The notes: generated by a model not told the origin, from the sequence alone. A stretch of DNA of 64,000 nucleotides from Acinetobacter rudis (GCF_031157835.1 NZ_JAVIDR010000007.1:62001-126000), one strand, 5' to 3'; shown: positions 33,298 through 45,905, numbered from the stretch's first letter. Numbers and translations: made by a program.

Positions 33298-33318
33298 ACG
33301 TGAAGTTTTACACGTCAT
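33281..33318. repeat. Transposon-end-like repeat, copy 2
   Basis: TGACATCCTTTCCCTGAACG followed by TGAAGTTTTACACG begins with the same TGACATCC as the tnpB element end at 30609. It shares CCTGAACG and GTTTTAC with copy 1 at 31789. The hairpin is degraded here, suggesting an old solo end. Confidence 0.5.
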
Positions 33319-33427
33319 TGAATAAAGTCCTTCAAACATGCCAAAACGCATACGATTTAGTTGTCGTTAGTTGATTTTATCTACTGAAGTAAAAAACCAA
33401 CAATTAATCACATGTTAATCAAATTTC

Positions 33428-33457
33428 TTGACAGTATATACACAATTTTCCTTTATG
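33428..33457 (+). promoter_or_regulatory. Possible promoter of the YcgJ-like gene
   Basis: A perfect -35 hexamer TTGACA (33428-33433) is followed 18 bases later by TTTATG, a weak -10. It lies about 40 bases before the ATG at 33498. Confidence 0.4.
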
Positions 33458-33497
33458 CTTTGAAGCACTACAAATAAATCATCAGAAGTACCCAATC

Positions 33498-33848
33498 ATG
33501 AAAACAATACCACTTATGTTTACCTGTGTAGCATTGTTATGCAGTGCTAACAGTTTTGCTAAAACAACACCATTAAAATCACCGACAGCAGGTGTGGTCT
33601 GTGATCAATATATCTGTGCTGATAAAAAAGGTGTTTCTAAAACATTAACAACTAAATATTTAGGTAAAAAACAGGCGAATAAAGCTTTTTCTCAAGGTGA
33701 GTTTGATACCACACAATTTACCTTTGCTAATGGTGTATTCTGTGACACTAAAACACAGTTATGCCATGTAGATCGTTATTTTGAAGCTAATAACCAACGT
33801 AGTGCAATTGACCCTAAAACAACCAAACTTCTTTTTCCTAAAAAGTAG
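33498..33848 (+). CDS. YcgJ-family (Fels-1 prophage-like) secreted protein
   Basis: This 116-residue protein has a signal peptide (MKTIPLMFTCVALLCSANSFA) and a small mature domain. The domain has four cysteines in the pattern GVVCDQYICADKKGVS, then KYLGKK, FSQGEFDTTQFTFANGVFCD and QLCHVDRYF. The set matches the YcgJ/Fels-1 prophage-like family of periplasmic proteins. Two disulfides are likely. The molecular function is unknown. It stands in the accessory patch after the transposon-end repeat and has its own likely promoter. Confidence 0.8.
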   Translation: MKTIPLMFTCVALLCSANSFAKTTPLKSPTAGVVCDQYICADKKGVSKTLTTKYLGKKQANKAFSQGEFDTTQFTFANGVFCDTKTQLCHVDRYFEANNQRSAIDPKTTKLLFPKK

Positions 33849-33890
33849 CATTCAACAGATTAAATAACGCGTTAAACTAAATACAACCCT

Positions 33891-35222
33891 ATGAATACTC
33901 TGCCCAATTCTCTCTCTAAGTCTAGCCTTCCTATTATTGTTGTTGGTGCTGGTGCTGCAGGTCTAAGCTGCGCCAAAATGCTTCAGGATGCTGGGCAGAA
34001 TGTTCATATACTTGAAGCTAGATCACGTCTTGGTGGTCGAATTCACTCGATTCAACAACAGCTTAGCGTATTTGATCTTGGCGCCTCTTGGATTCATGGC
34101 ATTCAAGATAATCCTATCTGGGAAATCACTCAGCGCAATCGTATTAAAACAACCGTATTTAACTACATTGAAGCAGATTTTTATCATACAGGTGGTCGGT
34201 TATTTTCTATTGAAGAAAAGTCAGTTTTTTTACAGTATATAGCTGAAATTGAAAAACTTTTATCAATTAGTCAAGCCAGCAATGCCGCTCTCGCAATTGA
34301 ACAAATTTTACCAAAGCTAAAACCACAGCATCAGCATTTCTCTAAATCACAGTTAGATGATCTAGCAAGACTTTACTTTGAACGCTTTGCCAATGATCCA
34401 TTCGCAACAACCCTGACGCAGCTTTGTACTCACTTTAATGACTTTGAAGGTTATTTCACTGGTGATGAAGTTATTTTTCCAGATGGTTATATGCAACTCA
34501 TTGATGCGATTGCTCAAGATATCCATATTCAATGTAATGTCGAAATCAAAGAAGTGATTAGACATGCAAATCATGTAGAACTTATTGACCAACATGGAAC
34601 AAAACATTTGGCAAAGCAAGTTGTACTGAGTATTCCATTAGGTGTACTCAAACAACAAGTGATTAAGTTTGAACCCATTTTGCCTAAATATCTCAATCAT
34701 GCCATTGAAAACTATGGGTTTGGTTCTTTTAACAAGGTTTTTATTGAGCTAGAACAGGAATTACCCCTACAGAAAGCCTCAAAGCAACAGCAGAAAAGTA
34801 TTTTTTATTTTCATGATCAAGTTTGTTATAACATATTGGATCTTTTCTTTGTTTATCAAAAACCTGTCTACTTATTTTTATTTGGTGGCCCACAATCGAA
34901 GTGGATTGACCAAAATACAGATGAAGCTGTTTGGCAGCAAATTCGAACAGGACTTGTGGATAACTTCATAGATATCCCCACATCCCCCAAAGCACTACAT
35001 ATTACACGCTGGGGAAGTGATCCTTATAGTTATGGCAGTTTCAGTTTCCCTCTGCCAGAACATAATGTAATGCTAAGTCAGGCATTTCAACAATCAATTG
35101 ATCAACAACTTTATTTTACAGGCGAACACTGCCATGAACGCTTTTCAGGTACGGTACATGGCGCTTATATCAGTGGCCAAGACACTGCTCAACAGATATT
35201 GCAAGATCTCACGCCTAAATAA
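33891..35222 (+). CDS. Flavin-containing monoamine oxidase-family protein
   Basis: This 443-residue FAD-dependent amine oxidase has an N-terminal dinucleotide-binding fold (IIVVGAGAAGLSCAKMLQDA, then ILEARSRLGGRIHS). A substrate domain contains FDLGASWIHG, and the C-terminal FAD block is YFTGEHCHERFSGTVHGAYISG. It has no signal peptide, so it is cytoplasmic. Related enzymes oxidise biogenic amines, polyamines or amino acids; the substrate is not clear. A bidirectional terminator separates it from gltD. Confidence 0.87.
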   Translation: MNTLPNSLSKSSLPIIVVGAGAAGLSCAKMLQDAGQNVHILEARSRLGGRIHSIQQQLSVFDLGASWIHGIQDNPIWEITQRNRIKTTVFNYIEADFYHTGGRLFSIEEKSVFLQYIAEIEKLLSISQASNAALAIEQILPKLKPQHQHFSKSQLDDLARLYFERFANDPFATTLTQLCTHFNDFEGYFTGDEVIFPDGYMQLIDAIAQDIHIQCNVEIKEVIRHANHVELIDQHGTKHLAKQVVLSIPLGVLKQQVIKFEPILPKYLNHAIENYGFGSFNKVFIELEQELPLQKASKQQQKSIFYFHDQVCYNILDLFFVYQKPVYLFLFGGPQSKWIDQNTDEAVWQQIRTGLVDNFIDIPTSPKALHITRWGSDPYSYGSFSFPLPEHNVMLSQAFQQSIDQQLYFTGEHCHERFSGTVHGAYISGQDTAQQILQDLTPK

Positions 35223-35285
35223 AACAATTTACTTCAAGCTTTTGTTCGCATGATTATAGATGATTTACAAATGCCTTATTCCAAC

Positions 35286-35318
35286 AAAAAGCCCACTGCA
35301 TAATGCAGTGGGCTTTTT
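35286..35318. terminator. Bidirectional Rho-independent terminator
   Basis: A perfect 15-bp stem (AAAAAGCCCACTGCA and its complement) with a TAA loop lies between the convergent amine oxidase and gltD genes. It has A/T tracts on both sides. Confidence 0.92.
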
Positions 35319-35333
35319 GTTAGTCAGCAATGA

Positions 35334-36791
<1,458 letters not shown>

Positions 36792-36826
36792 TTATCCACA
36801 CCTGCCTGAAATTTTGAGTCGTAAAA

Positions 36827-39800
36827 TTATTGAGGGTCAGCCTGAGTTGTTTTAAGCAAGGTTTGTAAATTCGCAGCCTTAGGTTTAACTAACCAGAATT
36901 TACGGCTGTAATAGTCAAACTCATTACGAATTTTATAAGCCCAAGCACTACCTGTTTCAGCAATATGCTCATCTAAAATACGGCCCAAGAATTCTTTGTG
37001 TTCTTCCATCGCTTCTGTCGAAATACGATTTAACTCAATCAATTCATGGTTGTAATGATCTACAAAATCATTATCTAAATCGAGTACATAAGCAAAACCA
37101 CCCGTCATACCTGCACCAAAGTTATGGCCAACTTTACCTAGCACAGTCACAATACCGCCAGTCATATATTCACAGCAATGGTCACCTGCCCCTTCAATTA
37201 CAGCAAATGCACCAGAGTTACGCACCGCGAAACGTTCGCCTGCTGTACCCGCAGCAAATAATTTACCGCCAGTAGCACCATATAAACATGTATTACCAAT
37301 AATCGCGGTCAATTGTGTTTGGAATGGAGATCCTTTTGGTGGGAAGATCGATACACGACCACCAGCCATACCTTTACCCACGTAATCGTTAGCATCGCCT
37401 TCGAGTTTAATATGTAAACCACCTGCATTCCACACACCAAGCGATTGACCTGCAGTACCAACTAAATTGAGTTTAATTGGATGTGCTTCCATACTCAAAT
37501 TACCATAACGACGAGCAATTTCACCTGAAATACGTGCACCAATCGAACGATCACAGTTACTCACTGTATAGTGGAATTCACCACCCATACTCGCTTCTAA
37601 TGCTGGCAACATATCGCTTACCATTTTTTCAGCCAAGATGCCTTTATCAAATGGTGCGTTACCCTGTACCTGACAGTACTGTGCTTTACCATCAGCAGCA
37701 GGATGCGATTGCAATAATGCTGACAAATCTAGATGAGCATGTTTTTCAGTATTACCAGGTAAAATTTCCAACAAATCTGTACGGCCAATCAAATCTTTAA
37801 GACTTGATACACCAAGCGCGGCAAGCCATTCACGTGTTTCTTCTGCAATAAAATGGAAGAAATTAATTAACATTTCAGGTTCGCCAATGTAATGACTATC
37901 ACGTAAGTGATCTTGTTGAGTCGCTACACCAGTTGCACAGTTATTCAAGTGACAAATACGTAAGTATTTACAACCTAAAGCAATCATTGGTGTTGAACCA
38001 AAGCCAAAACTTTCAGCACCTAAAATTGCCGCTTTAACAACGTCAAGCCCTGTTTTTAAGCCACCATCTGTTTGTACACGAACTTTGCCACGTAAATCAT
38101 TCACACGTAAAGCTTGGTGTGCTTCAGATAAGCCAAGCTCCCACGGTGAACCAGCATGATGAATTGAAGATAATGGTGATGCTGCTGTACCACCGTCATA
38201 ACCAGAAATAGTAATAAAATCAGCATAGGCTTTAGCTACACCAGCTGCGATAGTTCCCACACCAGGTTCAGAAACCAATTTCACCGATACCATTGCCTTA
38301 GGATTAACTTGTTTTAAGTCAAAAATCAGCTGTGATAAGTCTTCGATTGAATAAATATCATGATGTGGTGGTGGAGAAATTAATGTAACCCCAGGCACAG
38401 AGTAACGTAAACGTGCAATAAGACCATTTACTTTACCGCCAGGTAACTGACCACCTTCACCTGGTTTAGCACCCTGCGCAACTTTAATTTGAAGTACTTC
38501 AGCAGATGTCAAATAAGCAGGTGTTACACCAAATCGACCAGAAGCAATCTGTTTGATTTTCGAATTACGAATTGTACCGTAACGCGCTGGATCTTCACCG
38601 CCTTCACCTGAGTTAGAACGTCCACCAATCGTGTTCATTGCAATGGCAATGGCTTCATGTGCTTCTGGTGACAGAGCTCCTAAAGACATCCCTGCTGAGT
38701 CAAAGCGAGGTAAAATGTCTTCAACAGATTCTACTTGATCAAGTGCAATCGATTGATCTGTTTTTAATTTAAATAAATCTCGAATCGTTGCAATTGGACG
38801 TGTATTTACTAGCTCAGCATAGGCTTTAAAATCAGCGTAATTACCACTACGTACAGCTTTATGCAGTGCATTAATTACATCTGGATTGAAAGCATGGTAT
38901 TCCTTATCAAATACAAACTTCAGTAAGCCGCCCTGATCGATAGGTTTACGAAGCTTCCATGCAATTTCTGCAAGTTTTTTCTGATCATTCTCGAGGTCAG
39001 CAAAAGTCGCACCCTGAATTCGGCTCGGTACACCACTGAAACATAGATCAACAACTTCAGAAGATAAACCAACCGCTTCAAAAAGCTGCCCACCACGATA
39101 AGATGCAACAGTAGAAATACCCATTTTGGATAATACTTTCAGCAAGCCTTTTTCAATCCCTTTGCGGAAATTCGCTTGGGCATGAATTGGATCACCTAAT
39201 AACTCACCCTTCGCAATCAAATCATTAATTACGTCATAAGCCAAATATGGGTAAATTGCAGTCGCACCAAAGCCTAAAATAACTGCAAATTGGTGAGGAT
39301 CACGTGCTAATGCTGTTTCAACAATGATATTGGCATCAGTACGTAAACCTTGTTTAATCAAGTGGTGATGCACAGCACCTGTTGCCATTAAGGCATTGGC
39401 AGGTAAATAACCTTCACGAATTTTTTTGTCAGATAAAACCAATAAAGTTTTACCATCACGAATTGCTTGAGCCGCTTCTTCACAAATACGTTGAATTGCT
39501 GTCTGTAAGCCTTCAGCTCCTGCATAATTCAAATCAATATCTGCAATTTCATAGCCTTTACGTCCCAGCGTACGAATCTGGTGCATTTTTGAGTTTGACA
39601 AAACTGGGCTTGAGATAATTAAGCGATCTGCATGCTCAGGGCCTTGTTCAAAGACATTTTGCTCACGACCAATGCATGTCTCTAAAGACATCACAATCGA
39701 TTCACGTAAAGGATCAATAGGTGGATTAGTTACTTGTGCAAATTGTTGACGGAAATAATCTGACACGTGACGAATCTGACGTGATAATACTGCCATTGGC

Positions 39801-41305
39801 GTATCATCACCCATTGAGCCTACCGCTTCCTGACCACTTTCTGCGATCGGACGTAATAATTGATCACGTTCCTCAAAAGTAACCATAAACATTTTTTGTG
39901 CAGACTTAAGTGCATCGCCTTTTAAGCCCTGATCACATAAATATTCTTCAAGTTCTGGACTACCTTGGACACGAATCGAATTATCTCGTAGCCATTCACG
40001 ATAAGGACGCATCTTTTTCAAATGATGACTGACATCCTCTGTATCGAGCATTTTTCCAGTTAATGTATCAACAACCAAGATTTGCCCAGGACCCACTCGG
40101 CCTTTGGAAAGTACATCCTCTGGCTCATAGCCCCAAACACCAATCTCAGAAGCTAAAGTAATATAACCGTTTTTGGTAATCACCCAACGCGCAGGACGTA
40201 AACCATTACGGTCCAGCATACAAATGGCATGACGACCATCTTGGATAACCAAACCAGCTGGGCCATCCCATGCTTCCATATGCTTAGAGTTGAATTCATA
40301 AAATGCACGAAGATCTGCATCTAATGTTTCAACATTCTGCCAAGCTGGTGGTACGAGCATACGTAGGGCACGGAATAAGTCCATGCCACCGCCAACTAAA
40401 ATTTCAAGCATATTATCAAGACTTGAAGAGTCAGAACCTGTACGGTTTACAATCGGATTTAGCTCAGTTAAACCAGGCAGTAATGGGTTAGCAAACTTTG
40501 GTGTACGTGCCATAGCCCAGTTACGGTTAGCAGTAATGGTATTAATTTCACCATTATGTGCCAAATAACGAAATGGTTGAGCCAATGGCCAACGAGGCAA
40601 AGTATTTGTAGAAAAACGCTGATGGAAGACCACAATGTGCGATGCTAATCGCTCATCTGCTAAATCAGTATAAAAATCTGCAATTGCTTCAGGCATCATC
40701 AAGCCTTTATAGCTAATCACAGTTGAACATAGCGTTGTTACATAAAAAAGCGGATCTTGTGTTAACTGTTGTTCTGCACGACGACGTGCAAGGAATAACT
40801 TACGGTTAAACTCAACCTCTGTTACCCCCATAGGACAATTGACAATAATCTGTTCAAAAACAGGTAAAGATTGTAGTGCAATTTCACCCAAAGCAGCATT
40901 ATTGGTTGGCACGACACGCCAAGCCAATACTCTTAGACCTTCAGTTTCAATTTCTTTGTTTAAAACCGACTTCGCATGAGCCGCAAGTGCAGGGTCTACA
41001 TTTAAAAATACTGTACCCACTGCAAAAATTTCGCTTAAAGTAATATCGCTAAGCTTTTTCGCCTCTTCTTTGAAAAATGCCTTAGGCATCGCTAAGAGCA
41101 GACCACATCCATCTCCCGTTTTACCATCAGCAGCAATCCCGCCACGGTGGGTCATACAACTCAGACTATGGATTGCTGTCTTAACAAGATGATGGCTCTC
41201 ATCACCTTGCATATGGGCAATTAATCCAAATCCACAGTTATCTTTAAATTCATCCGGTTGATATAAACCTTGGGGGGCTATAGTATTCGGCGATGGCATG
41301 TGCAT
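36827..41305 (-). CDS. gltB: Glutamate synthase (NADPH), large subunit
   Basis: This 1492-residue subunit converts glutamine and 2-oxoglutarate to two glutamates, the GS-GOGAT route of ammonium assimilation. The N-terminal amidotransferase nucleophile is Cys24 ([12 protein letters not shown]), preceded by a short propeptide. The FMN-binding synthase domain has [11 protein letters not shown] and [15 protein letters not shown]. The 3Fe-4S cysteines are in [18 protein letters not shown]-terminal glycine-rich beta-helix domain follows ([22 protein letters not shown]). All parts are present. Its stop is 71 bases before gltD. Confidence 0.97.
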   Translation of the reverse strand: MHMPSPNTIAPQGLYQPDEFKDNCGFGLIAHMQGDESHHLVKTAIHSLSCMTHRGGIAADGKTGDGCGLLLAMPKAFFKEEAKKLSDITLSEIFAVGTVFLNVDPALAAHAKSVLNKEIETEGLRVLAWRVVPTNNAALGEIALQSLPVFEQIIVNCPMGVTEVEFNRKLFLARRRAEQQLTQDPLFYVTTLCSTVISYKGLMMPEAIADFYTDLADERLASHIVVFHQRFSTNTLPRWPLAQPFRYLAHNGEINTITANRNWAMARTPKFANPLLPGLTELNPIVNRTGSDSSSLDNMLEILVGGGMDLFRALRMLVPPAWQNVETLDADLRAFYEFNSKHMEAWDGPAGLVIQDGRHAICMLDRNGLRPARWVITKNGYITLASEIGVWGYEPEDVLSKGRVGPGQILVVDTLTGKMLDTEDVSHHLKKMRPYREWLRDNSIRVQGSPELEEYLCDQGLKGDALKSAQKMFMVTFEERDQLLRPIAESGQEAVGSMGDDTPMAVLSRQIRHVSDYFRQQFAQVTNPPIDPLRESIVMSLETCIGREQNVFEQGPEHADRLIISSPVLSNSKMHQIRTLGRKGYEIADIDLNYAGAEGLQTAIQRICEEAAQAIRDGKTLLVLSDKKIREGYLPANALMATGAVHHHLIKQGLRTDANIIVETALARDPHQFAVILGFGATAIYPYLAYDVINDLIAKGELLGDPIHAQANFRKGIEKGLLKVLSKMGISTVASYRGGQLFEAVGLSSEVVDLCFSGVPSRIQGATFADLENDQKKLAEIAWKLRKPIDQGGLLKFVFDKEYHAFNPDVINALHKAVRSGNYADFKAYAELVNTRPIATIRDLFKLKTDQSIALDQVESVEDILPRFDSAGMSLGALSPEAHEAIAIAMNTIGGRSNSGEGGEDPARYGTIRNSKIKQIASGRFGVTPAYLTSAEVLQIKVAQGAKPGEGGQLPGGKVNGLIARLRYSVPGVTLISPPPHHDIYSIEDLSQLIFDLKQVNPKAMVSVKLVSEPGVGTIAAGVAKAYADFITISGYDGGTAASPLSSIHHAGSPWELGLSEAHQALRVNDLRGKVRVQTDGGLKTGLDVVKAAILGAESFGFGSTPMIALGCKYLRICHLNNCATGVATQQDHLRDSHYIGEPEMLINFFHFIAEETREWLAALGVSSLKDLIGRTDLLEILPGNTEKHAHLDLSALLQSHPAADGKAQYCQVQGNAPFDKGILAEKMVSDMLPALEASMGGEFHYTVSNCDRSIGARISGEIARRYGNLSMEAHPIKLNLVGTAGQSLGVWNAGGLHIKLEGDANDYVGKGMAGGRVSIFPPKGSPFQTQLTAIIGNTCLYGATGGKLFAAGTAGERFAVRNSGAFAVIEGAGDHCCEYMTGGIVTVLGKVGHNFGAGMTGGFAYVLDLDNDFVDHYNHELIELNRISTEAMEEHKEFLGRILDEHIAETGSAWAYKIRNEFDYYSRKFWLVKPKAANLQTLLKTTQADPQ

Positions 41306-41735
41306 AGCGTACCCTTATATTAGAGGCCCTGAACTAGGGCGAATCGTTTAGTATATTACTTATGTAGCATAACAGTGATAGTGAAACCGCTAGGTTTTAG
41401 TAAAGCATGAGACGGACACTTTGCTGTAATTTACATTTACTTTAATTGCAAACAGATTTTTCAAAACTGCACTTATTTAAAGCAAGTAAAACGTCTTAAA
41501 TTACACACCAATAGGCTTGACCGCGCCAAAATAGGGAGATTTCCGTCTATTAGCACGCTATAGAAGCAAAAATGATGCCAATAAAATTATTCAATAAAGT
41601 GCTTTAATTTTTCAAGATAAATTTGAATGAGTAGATGTTAACTTTAGTTATATTAAAAAAATTGCACTTTGAAAGTGCAATTTAATAAAAACCGATCAAA
41701 ATGATGCTCTATTTTAGCACCTAAAAATCATATTT
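41306..41735. other. Non-coding gap upstream of gltB
   Basis: This is a gap of about 430 bases. It carries the gltB leader, with a small GCCCT/AGGGC inverted repeat at 41326-41340 and AT-rich promoter-like sequence, and at 41659-41683 the terminator of the SPOR gene. I see no credible ORF or RNA gene in the rest. Confidence 0.6.
41652..41683 (-). terminator. Rho-independent terminator of the pil/aro/SPOR operon
   Basis: The stem AAATTGCAC/GTGCAATTT with a TTTGAAA loop (41659-41683) is followed on the minus strand by a run of T residues. It lies about 50 bases after the SPOR-domain gene. Confidence 0.85.
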
Positions 41736-42608
41736 CTAATTGAACGGATCAATTGACTCATGACTGTTATGGTTATTTGATGCTGGATTACGTGCTGCAG
41801 CAGGTCTATCGGGATTAGAAGATACGCTTGGCTTTGGCTCCGTTTTCACTTTTGGTGCTTCAACAACTGGATCTGACTTCGGTTTATCAACAGGAGAAGG
41901 TGTTGGTGTTGACCGTACTGCATCAGTAATGATCGTTGGTGCTGCCTTAATTTGAGCTAAAACAGATTCATCTATGACGGGTAATGGCGCATTTCTCAAA
42001 TTAATTTCATAAATCTTCTGATTACTTGCCATTTCTTCGCTCCCAAGATCATTCACCAGACCAGCATATTGCTTTAACTGGCGCACTTGAGGGCGTACTG
42101 AACTTGGCAACTTAATATTAAGTTGATCCATTAATGGTTTAAAATCAGCCTGTTTTTTAAAGAGCCCATATACGAGAACATATTGTTCAGCCTGATTTTC
42201 ACCACTTAAGCGAAAGTAGATAAAGTTCTTACGTTCTGGTTGACGTTGTAAGAAGCTTTTAATGACATCTTCTTCACTAGCGCGAAATAGTTCAATGGTC
42301 CAACTTTTTTGGTTTTCTTCGATAAAACGCGTGCCTCGAAATTCAGGATCATGATTGCCTGATGCGACCACCCGAGTCGTTATCTCTAATGGTCGAACTT
42401 CATCACTTAGCACACCTAAATCTGTACTTGCTGCAACTTTTTCTGGTTGTATTTGAACCTGAACCTCTTCAATAGGCTCACTAACTTCAACTAATTTAGA
42501 GGTGTCTGTAATTGCCCAAAATATCAGTGCGCTAAATAAACAAACTACGCCTCCAATCAACCATACTGAAGATCGAATATTTTGCCAAATTGAATGAGAT
42601 GCCTGCAT
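41736..42608 (-). CDS. SPOR-like domain membrane protein (DamX position)
   Basis: This 290-residue protein has one N-terminal membrane anchor (VWLIGGVVCLFSALIFWAI, residues about 14-32). A SPOR-like module of about 80 residues follows (SWTIELFRASEEDV onward, ending near PQVRQL). The C-terminal tail is proline/serine-rich and disordered (PTPSPVDKPKSDP). SPOR domains bind glycan strands lacking stem peptides at the division site. Its place after aroK-aroB is that of damX in enterobacteria. The order of anchor, domain and tail differs from DamX, where SPOR is C-terminal. It is probably a division-associated envelope protein. Confidence 0.7.
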   Translation of the reverse strand: MQASHSIWQNIRSSVWLIGGVVCLFSALIFWAITDTSKLVEVSEPIEEVQVQIQPEKVAASTDLGVLSDEVRPLEITTRVVASGNHDPEFRGTRFIEENQKSWTIELFRASEEDVIKSFLQRQPERKNFIYFRLSGENQAEQYVLVYGLFKKQADFKPLMDQLNIKLPSSVRPQVRQLKQYAGLVNDLGSEEMASNQKIYEINLRNAPLPVIDESVLAQIKAAPTIITDAVRSTPTPSPVDKPKSDPVVEAPKVKTEPKPSVSSNPDRPAAARNPASNNHNSHESIDPFN

Positions 42609-42621
42609 GCAATAAAAATCC

Positions 42622-43722
42622 TTAACTTAAGTTTTGATTGGCTAATATCGCTTGATGCATATGTTCAACATCAAAATCTTTGCAGATTATAGCTTGACCA
42701 AGTCGTTTCAACAAAACTAATCGTAATTGACCATTTAATACTTTTTTATCATGCGACATATATGCCAAGAATTCTGTTAACGGAATAGCAGGACAAGTCA
42801 CAGGTAATTGAGCACGTTCAATAATATCTTTAACACGATCTAGATCTGCTTGGTCAATCCATCCCATACGCATAGATAAATCAGCAGCCATAACCATACC
42901 CGTAGCGACAGCCTCACCATGCAACCACTGACCATAGCCAAGATATGATTCAATTGCATGACCGAAAGTATGACCTAAATTAAGCAATGCACGTTCACCT
43001 TGCTCTTTTTCATCTGCTGCTACAATACGTGCTTTATGTGCACATGAGCGATAAACTGCCTCAGCAAGTAAATTGAGATCACCCTCAACCAATTGCTCCA
43101 TATGCGTCTCAAGCCAGACTAGAAAATCTAAATCACCAAGAAGTGCATATTTAATCACTTCAGCTAATCCAGCTGACAATTCACGTTTGTCTAATGTCTT
43201 TAAGTGAGACATATCAGCCAAAACCACTTGCGGCTGCTGAAATGCCCCAATCATATTTTTACCCAGTGGATGATTAATCCCTGTTTTGCCACCTACACTT
43301 GAATCAACTTGTGACAAGAGTGTGGTAGGAACCTGTATAAAATACACACCACGCTGAAAACATGCCGAAGCAAAACCAGCCATGTCTCCAATCACACCAC
43401 CACCCAGTGCAAGTACAGTACAGTCGCGATTAAAACCAGCTTGTAATAAAGCATCAAAAATTAACTGCAAATGTTCAATATTTTTATATTTTTCACCATC
43501 TGGCAAAACACATGTCGACACATCTTTACCCAAGCCTTGTAAAGCTGAACGATATTGCTCTAAATAAAGTGCAGCCACAGTGGTGTTGGTCACGATCATA
43601 ACTTGTTTCCCCATAATATAAGGAGCAAGCAATTGAGCAGTATCTAATTCACTACCAATAAAAATAGGATAACGACGATCGCCGAGTTCAACATGAAGTG
43701 TTTGCATGAGGTGTTGTGCCAT
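42622..43722 (-). CDS. aroB: 3-Dehydroquinate synthase
   Basis: This 366-residue NAD- and Zn-dependent enzyme makes 3-dehydroquinate from DAHP, the second shikimate-pathway step. Visible blocks are [26 protein letters not shown] (NAD loop), [19 protein letters not shown], and [12 protein letters not shown] with the metal-binding histidines. A second ATG five codons in (MQTLHVELG) is an alternative start. It lies between aroK and the SPOR gene, the standard order. Confidence 0.97.
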   Translation of the reverse strand: MAQHLMQTLHVELGDRRYPIFIGSELDTAQLLAPYIMGKQVMIVTNTTVAALYLEQYRSALQGLGKDVSTCVLPDGEKYKNIEHLQLIFDALLQAGFNRDCTVLALGGGVIGDMAGFASACFQRGVYFIQVPTTLLSQVDSSVGGKTGINHPLGKNMIGAFQQPQVVLADMSHLKTLDKRELSAGLAEVIKYALLGDLDFLVWLETHMEQLVEGDLNLLAEAVYRSCAHKARIVAADEKEQGERALLNLGHTFGHAIESYLGYGQWLHGEAVATGMVMAADLSMRMGWIDQADLDRVKDIIERAQLPVTCPAIPLTEFLAYMSHDKKVLNGQLRLVLLKRLGQAIICKDFDVEHMHQAILANQNLS

Positions 43723-43790
43723 TCCAGAAAATCCAAACCGCCCTCTAGATTAAACTAAAGAACGGTTGCTTAAAAACAGATCATCACAAT

Positions 43791-44333
43791 TTATTTAATT
43801 TTCTTGTCAATGATCATTTGTAAAATGCGCTGTGCAAGATCACGCGCAGCACCTTGATTTGTTTCAATAATATAATGTGCTACATCTCGATATAACGGGT
43901 CTCGTGCCGCGAGAAGACTGCTTAACTTTTCTGCTGGATTTTCCACTTGTAATAGTGGTCGATTCTTATCCCGATATGTTCTTTGTAGCTGAATTTCCAC
44001 AGGAGTATAGAGATAAATAACAATACCTCGCTGCTTCAGAAACTCTCGATTAGCTGCTTGAGTAACAGCACCGCCACCAGTTGCAAGCACAATACCAGAC
44101 TTATTGGTTAACTCGTCAATCACCGTGGTCTCACGTTGGCGAAATCCGACCTCACCTTCTTTCTCAAAAATCCACGGAATATTTGCCCCAGTTTTACGTT
44201 CAATTTCATGATCACTATCTAGAAACTGCCGATCTAAGAAGTCAGCCAGATGACGTCCTACTGTGGTCTTCCCTGCACCCATAGGTCCGACCAAATAAAT
44301 ATTGGGCAGACTATTAAACTCTTTGCTTGGCAA
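43791..44333 (-). CDS. aroK: Shikimate kinase
   Basis: This 180-residue P-loop kinase phosphorylates shikimate in aromatic amino acid synthesis. It has Walker A GPMGAGKTTVGR (residues about 17-28), the shikimate-binding DSDHEIERKTGANIPWIFE, the GGGAV loop in LATGGGAVTQ, and the lid DKNRPLLQ. Length and motifs are typical. It sits directly downstream of pilQ and upstream of aroB. Confidence 0.97.
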   Translation of the reverse strand: MPSKEFNSLPNIYLVGPMGAGKTTVGRHLADFLDRQFLDSDHEIERKTGANIPWIFEKEGEVGFRQRETTVIDELTNKSGIVLATGGGAVTQAANREFLKQRGIVIYLYTPVEIQLQRTYRDKNRPLLQVENPAEKLSSLLAARDPLYRDVAHYIIETNQGAARDLAQRILQMIIDKKIK

Positions 44334-44369
44334 GGAGTCACCTATTTTATTACTGCGTTGAAATCCATC

Positions 44370-45905
44370 TTAATGATTTATCTGCAAACTGTCATTAACA
44401 ATTCTTGGTGTCACAAAAATCAATAGCTCACTTTTCTTATCAATTTTCTCTGTACGTCTAAATAATCCACCTATTCCCGGAATATTGCCCAATAATGGAA
44501 CTTTAGTCTTAGTATGCCTATTATCTTGCTCAAATATTCCACCAAGCACCACTGTTTCACCATCCTTTACCAAGACATTTGTATTAATCTGATTTTTATT
44601 CAAAATAAACTCACCATTTGGAGCAAGTTCGCCAGGAGAATCACTGGTAATATGCAATTGCATTTCTACACGACCATCAGGGGTAATACTTGGTGTTACA
44701 TCTAAACTGAGTAATGCATCTTTAAATGATGTTGCGGTATTTGTTACCCCTCCTGTGTTTTCCCGAGTTTGATAAGGTACTTGTCGGCCTGCTGCGACAT
44801 TGGCTTTTTGTTTATCCGCAGTTAAAACTTTAGGGCTCGAAATCACTTCGGCAGTACCATCTGCTTGTAAGGCAGATAACTCTAAATCCAATACAGTATC
44901 TGCTAAATGAATTAAGCCAAATGCAATTTTACTTACACTCGCACTACTCACTCCCAAATCTATATTTAAGTTGCTGGTTAAAAAACCACGATCACCACCT
45001 TTAGTCACAGCGCTCCATTTCACCCCTAGCTCTTTAGTAAAATCCGTAGAAGCACGTATAACGCGTGCCTCAATCATGACCTGACGTACAGGTACATCAA
45101 GTAGTTCAATCATTTTACTGATTTGTTCTAATTTAATTTTGGTATCTATAATAATTAAAGTATTGGTCCGTTGATCTACCGAAACACGTCCTCTATGACT
45201 TAATAAACTGCTCCACTCATCTTCTGTATGCGCTGTAGATTTAGTCGCATGTTCACTACCAGATGCCTGTGAATAATTTGCTTGGTTTCGATCAATTAGT
45301 TTTTCAATATCGCTTGCTTTAGCATATTTCAGTTGAATATAAACAGTATGCAGCAGCGCAGTTTTTAAACGCTGTGTTTCTGCACGCGCCTCTTCATCCT
45401 CAACTTTATTTAATTCTGCAGCAGGCGCAATCCAAATCACATTTGCCTGCTGACGCTTCGCCAACCCCTTACTTTTCAATATCAAATCCAGTGCATGATC
45501 CCAAGGAATATCCTTTAAAAGTAAAGTAATATTGCCTCGCACCGAGTCTGCAACGAGTATATTTTGTCCAGTATAACTGGCTAAAAGCTGTAAAACACGG
45601 CGAATATCAATGTCCTGAAAATCTAAAGAAATTTTTTTACCTGTATAAACAGGGGTGCTTATAGCTTCTGTCAGCCCTTCCGTATCAGCCAGCTTATCTT
45701 CAGCTAAATTTGACTTAGATTGAGCTAATTGCTTATTCAAAACATTTACACCCACTTCTGTCGCTTCAAGTGCCTTGGATTCTAATGTTAAATCCTTGTC
45801 TTGGTGGTGTGCTGATGGTATTTGATCAATCACTTGTGGCTGAGCCTCTATCTCTCCTCCCCAAACCAAGAAAAGAACGCCCCATAGCACTTTAAGCTTC
45901 ATCAC
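44370..45905 (-). CDS. pilQ: Type IV pilus/competence secretin, short form
   Basis: This 511-residue outer-membrane secretin extrudes type IV pili and, in competent Acinetobacter, serves DNA uptake. It has a signal peptide (LKVLWGVLFLVWGGEIEA), a linker of about 65 residues, an STN/N0 module (ISLDFQDIDIRRVLQLLASY), an N1 domain ending in VMIEARVIRA, and the secretin core with VPYQTRENTGGV, VLGGIFEQD and VPLLGNIPGIGGLFRR. It has no room for the AMIN peptidoglycan-binding domains found in classic PilQ (about 700 residues). The flanking pilMNOP and aroKB order supports the name. Confidence 0.88.
   Translation of the reverse strand: MMKLKVLWGVLFLVWGGEIEAQPQVIDQIPSAHHQDKDLTLESKALEATEVGVNVLNKQLAQSKSNLAEDKLADTEGLTEAISTPVYTGKKISLDFQDIDIRRVLQLLASYTGQNILVADSVRGNITLLLKDIPWDHALDLILKSKGLAKRQQANVIWIAPAAELNKVEDEEARAETQRLKTALLHTVYIQLKYAKASDIEKLIDRNQANYSQASGSEHATKSTAHTEDEWSSLLSHRGRVSVDQRTNTLIIIDTKIKLEQISKMIELLDVPVRQVMIEARVIRASTDFTKELGVKWSAVTKGGDRGFLTSNLNIDLGVSSASVSKIAFGLIHLADTVLDLELSALQADGTAEVISSPKVLTADKQKANVAAGRQVPYQTRENTGGVTNTATSFKDALLSLDVTPSITPDGRVEMQLHITSDSPGELAPNGEFILNKNQINTNVLVKDGETVVLGGIFEQDNRHTKTKVPLLGNIPGIGGLFRRTEKIDKKSELLIFVTPRIVNDSLQINH

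Noticed and set aside
40030..40050. TGACATCCTCTG resembling the IS605-type end
   Set aside because: It lies in the conserved coding frame of gltB with no hairpin or disturbance of the protein, so it is a chance match.
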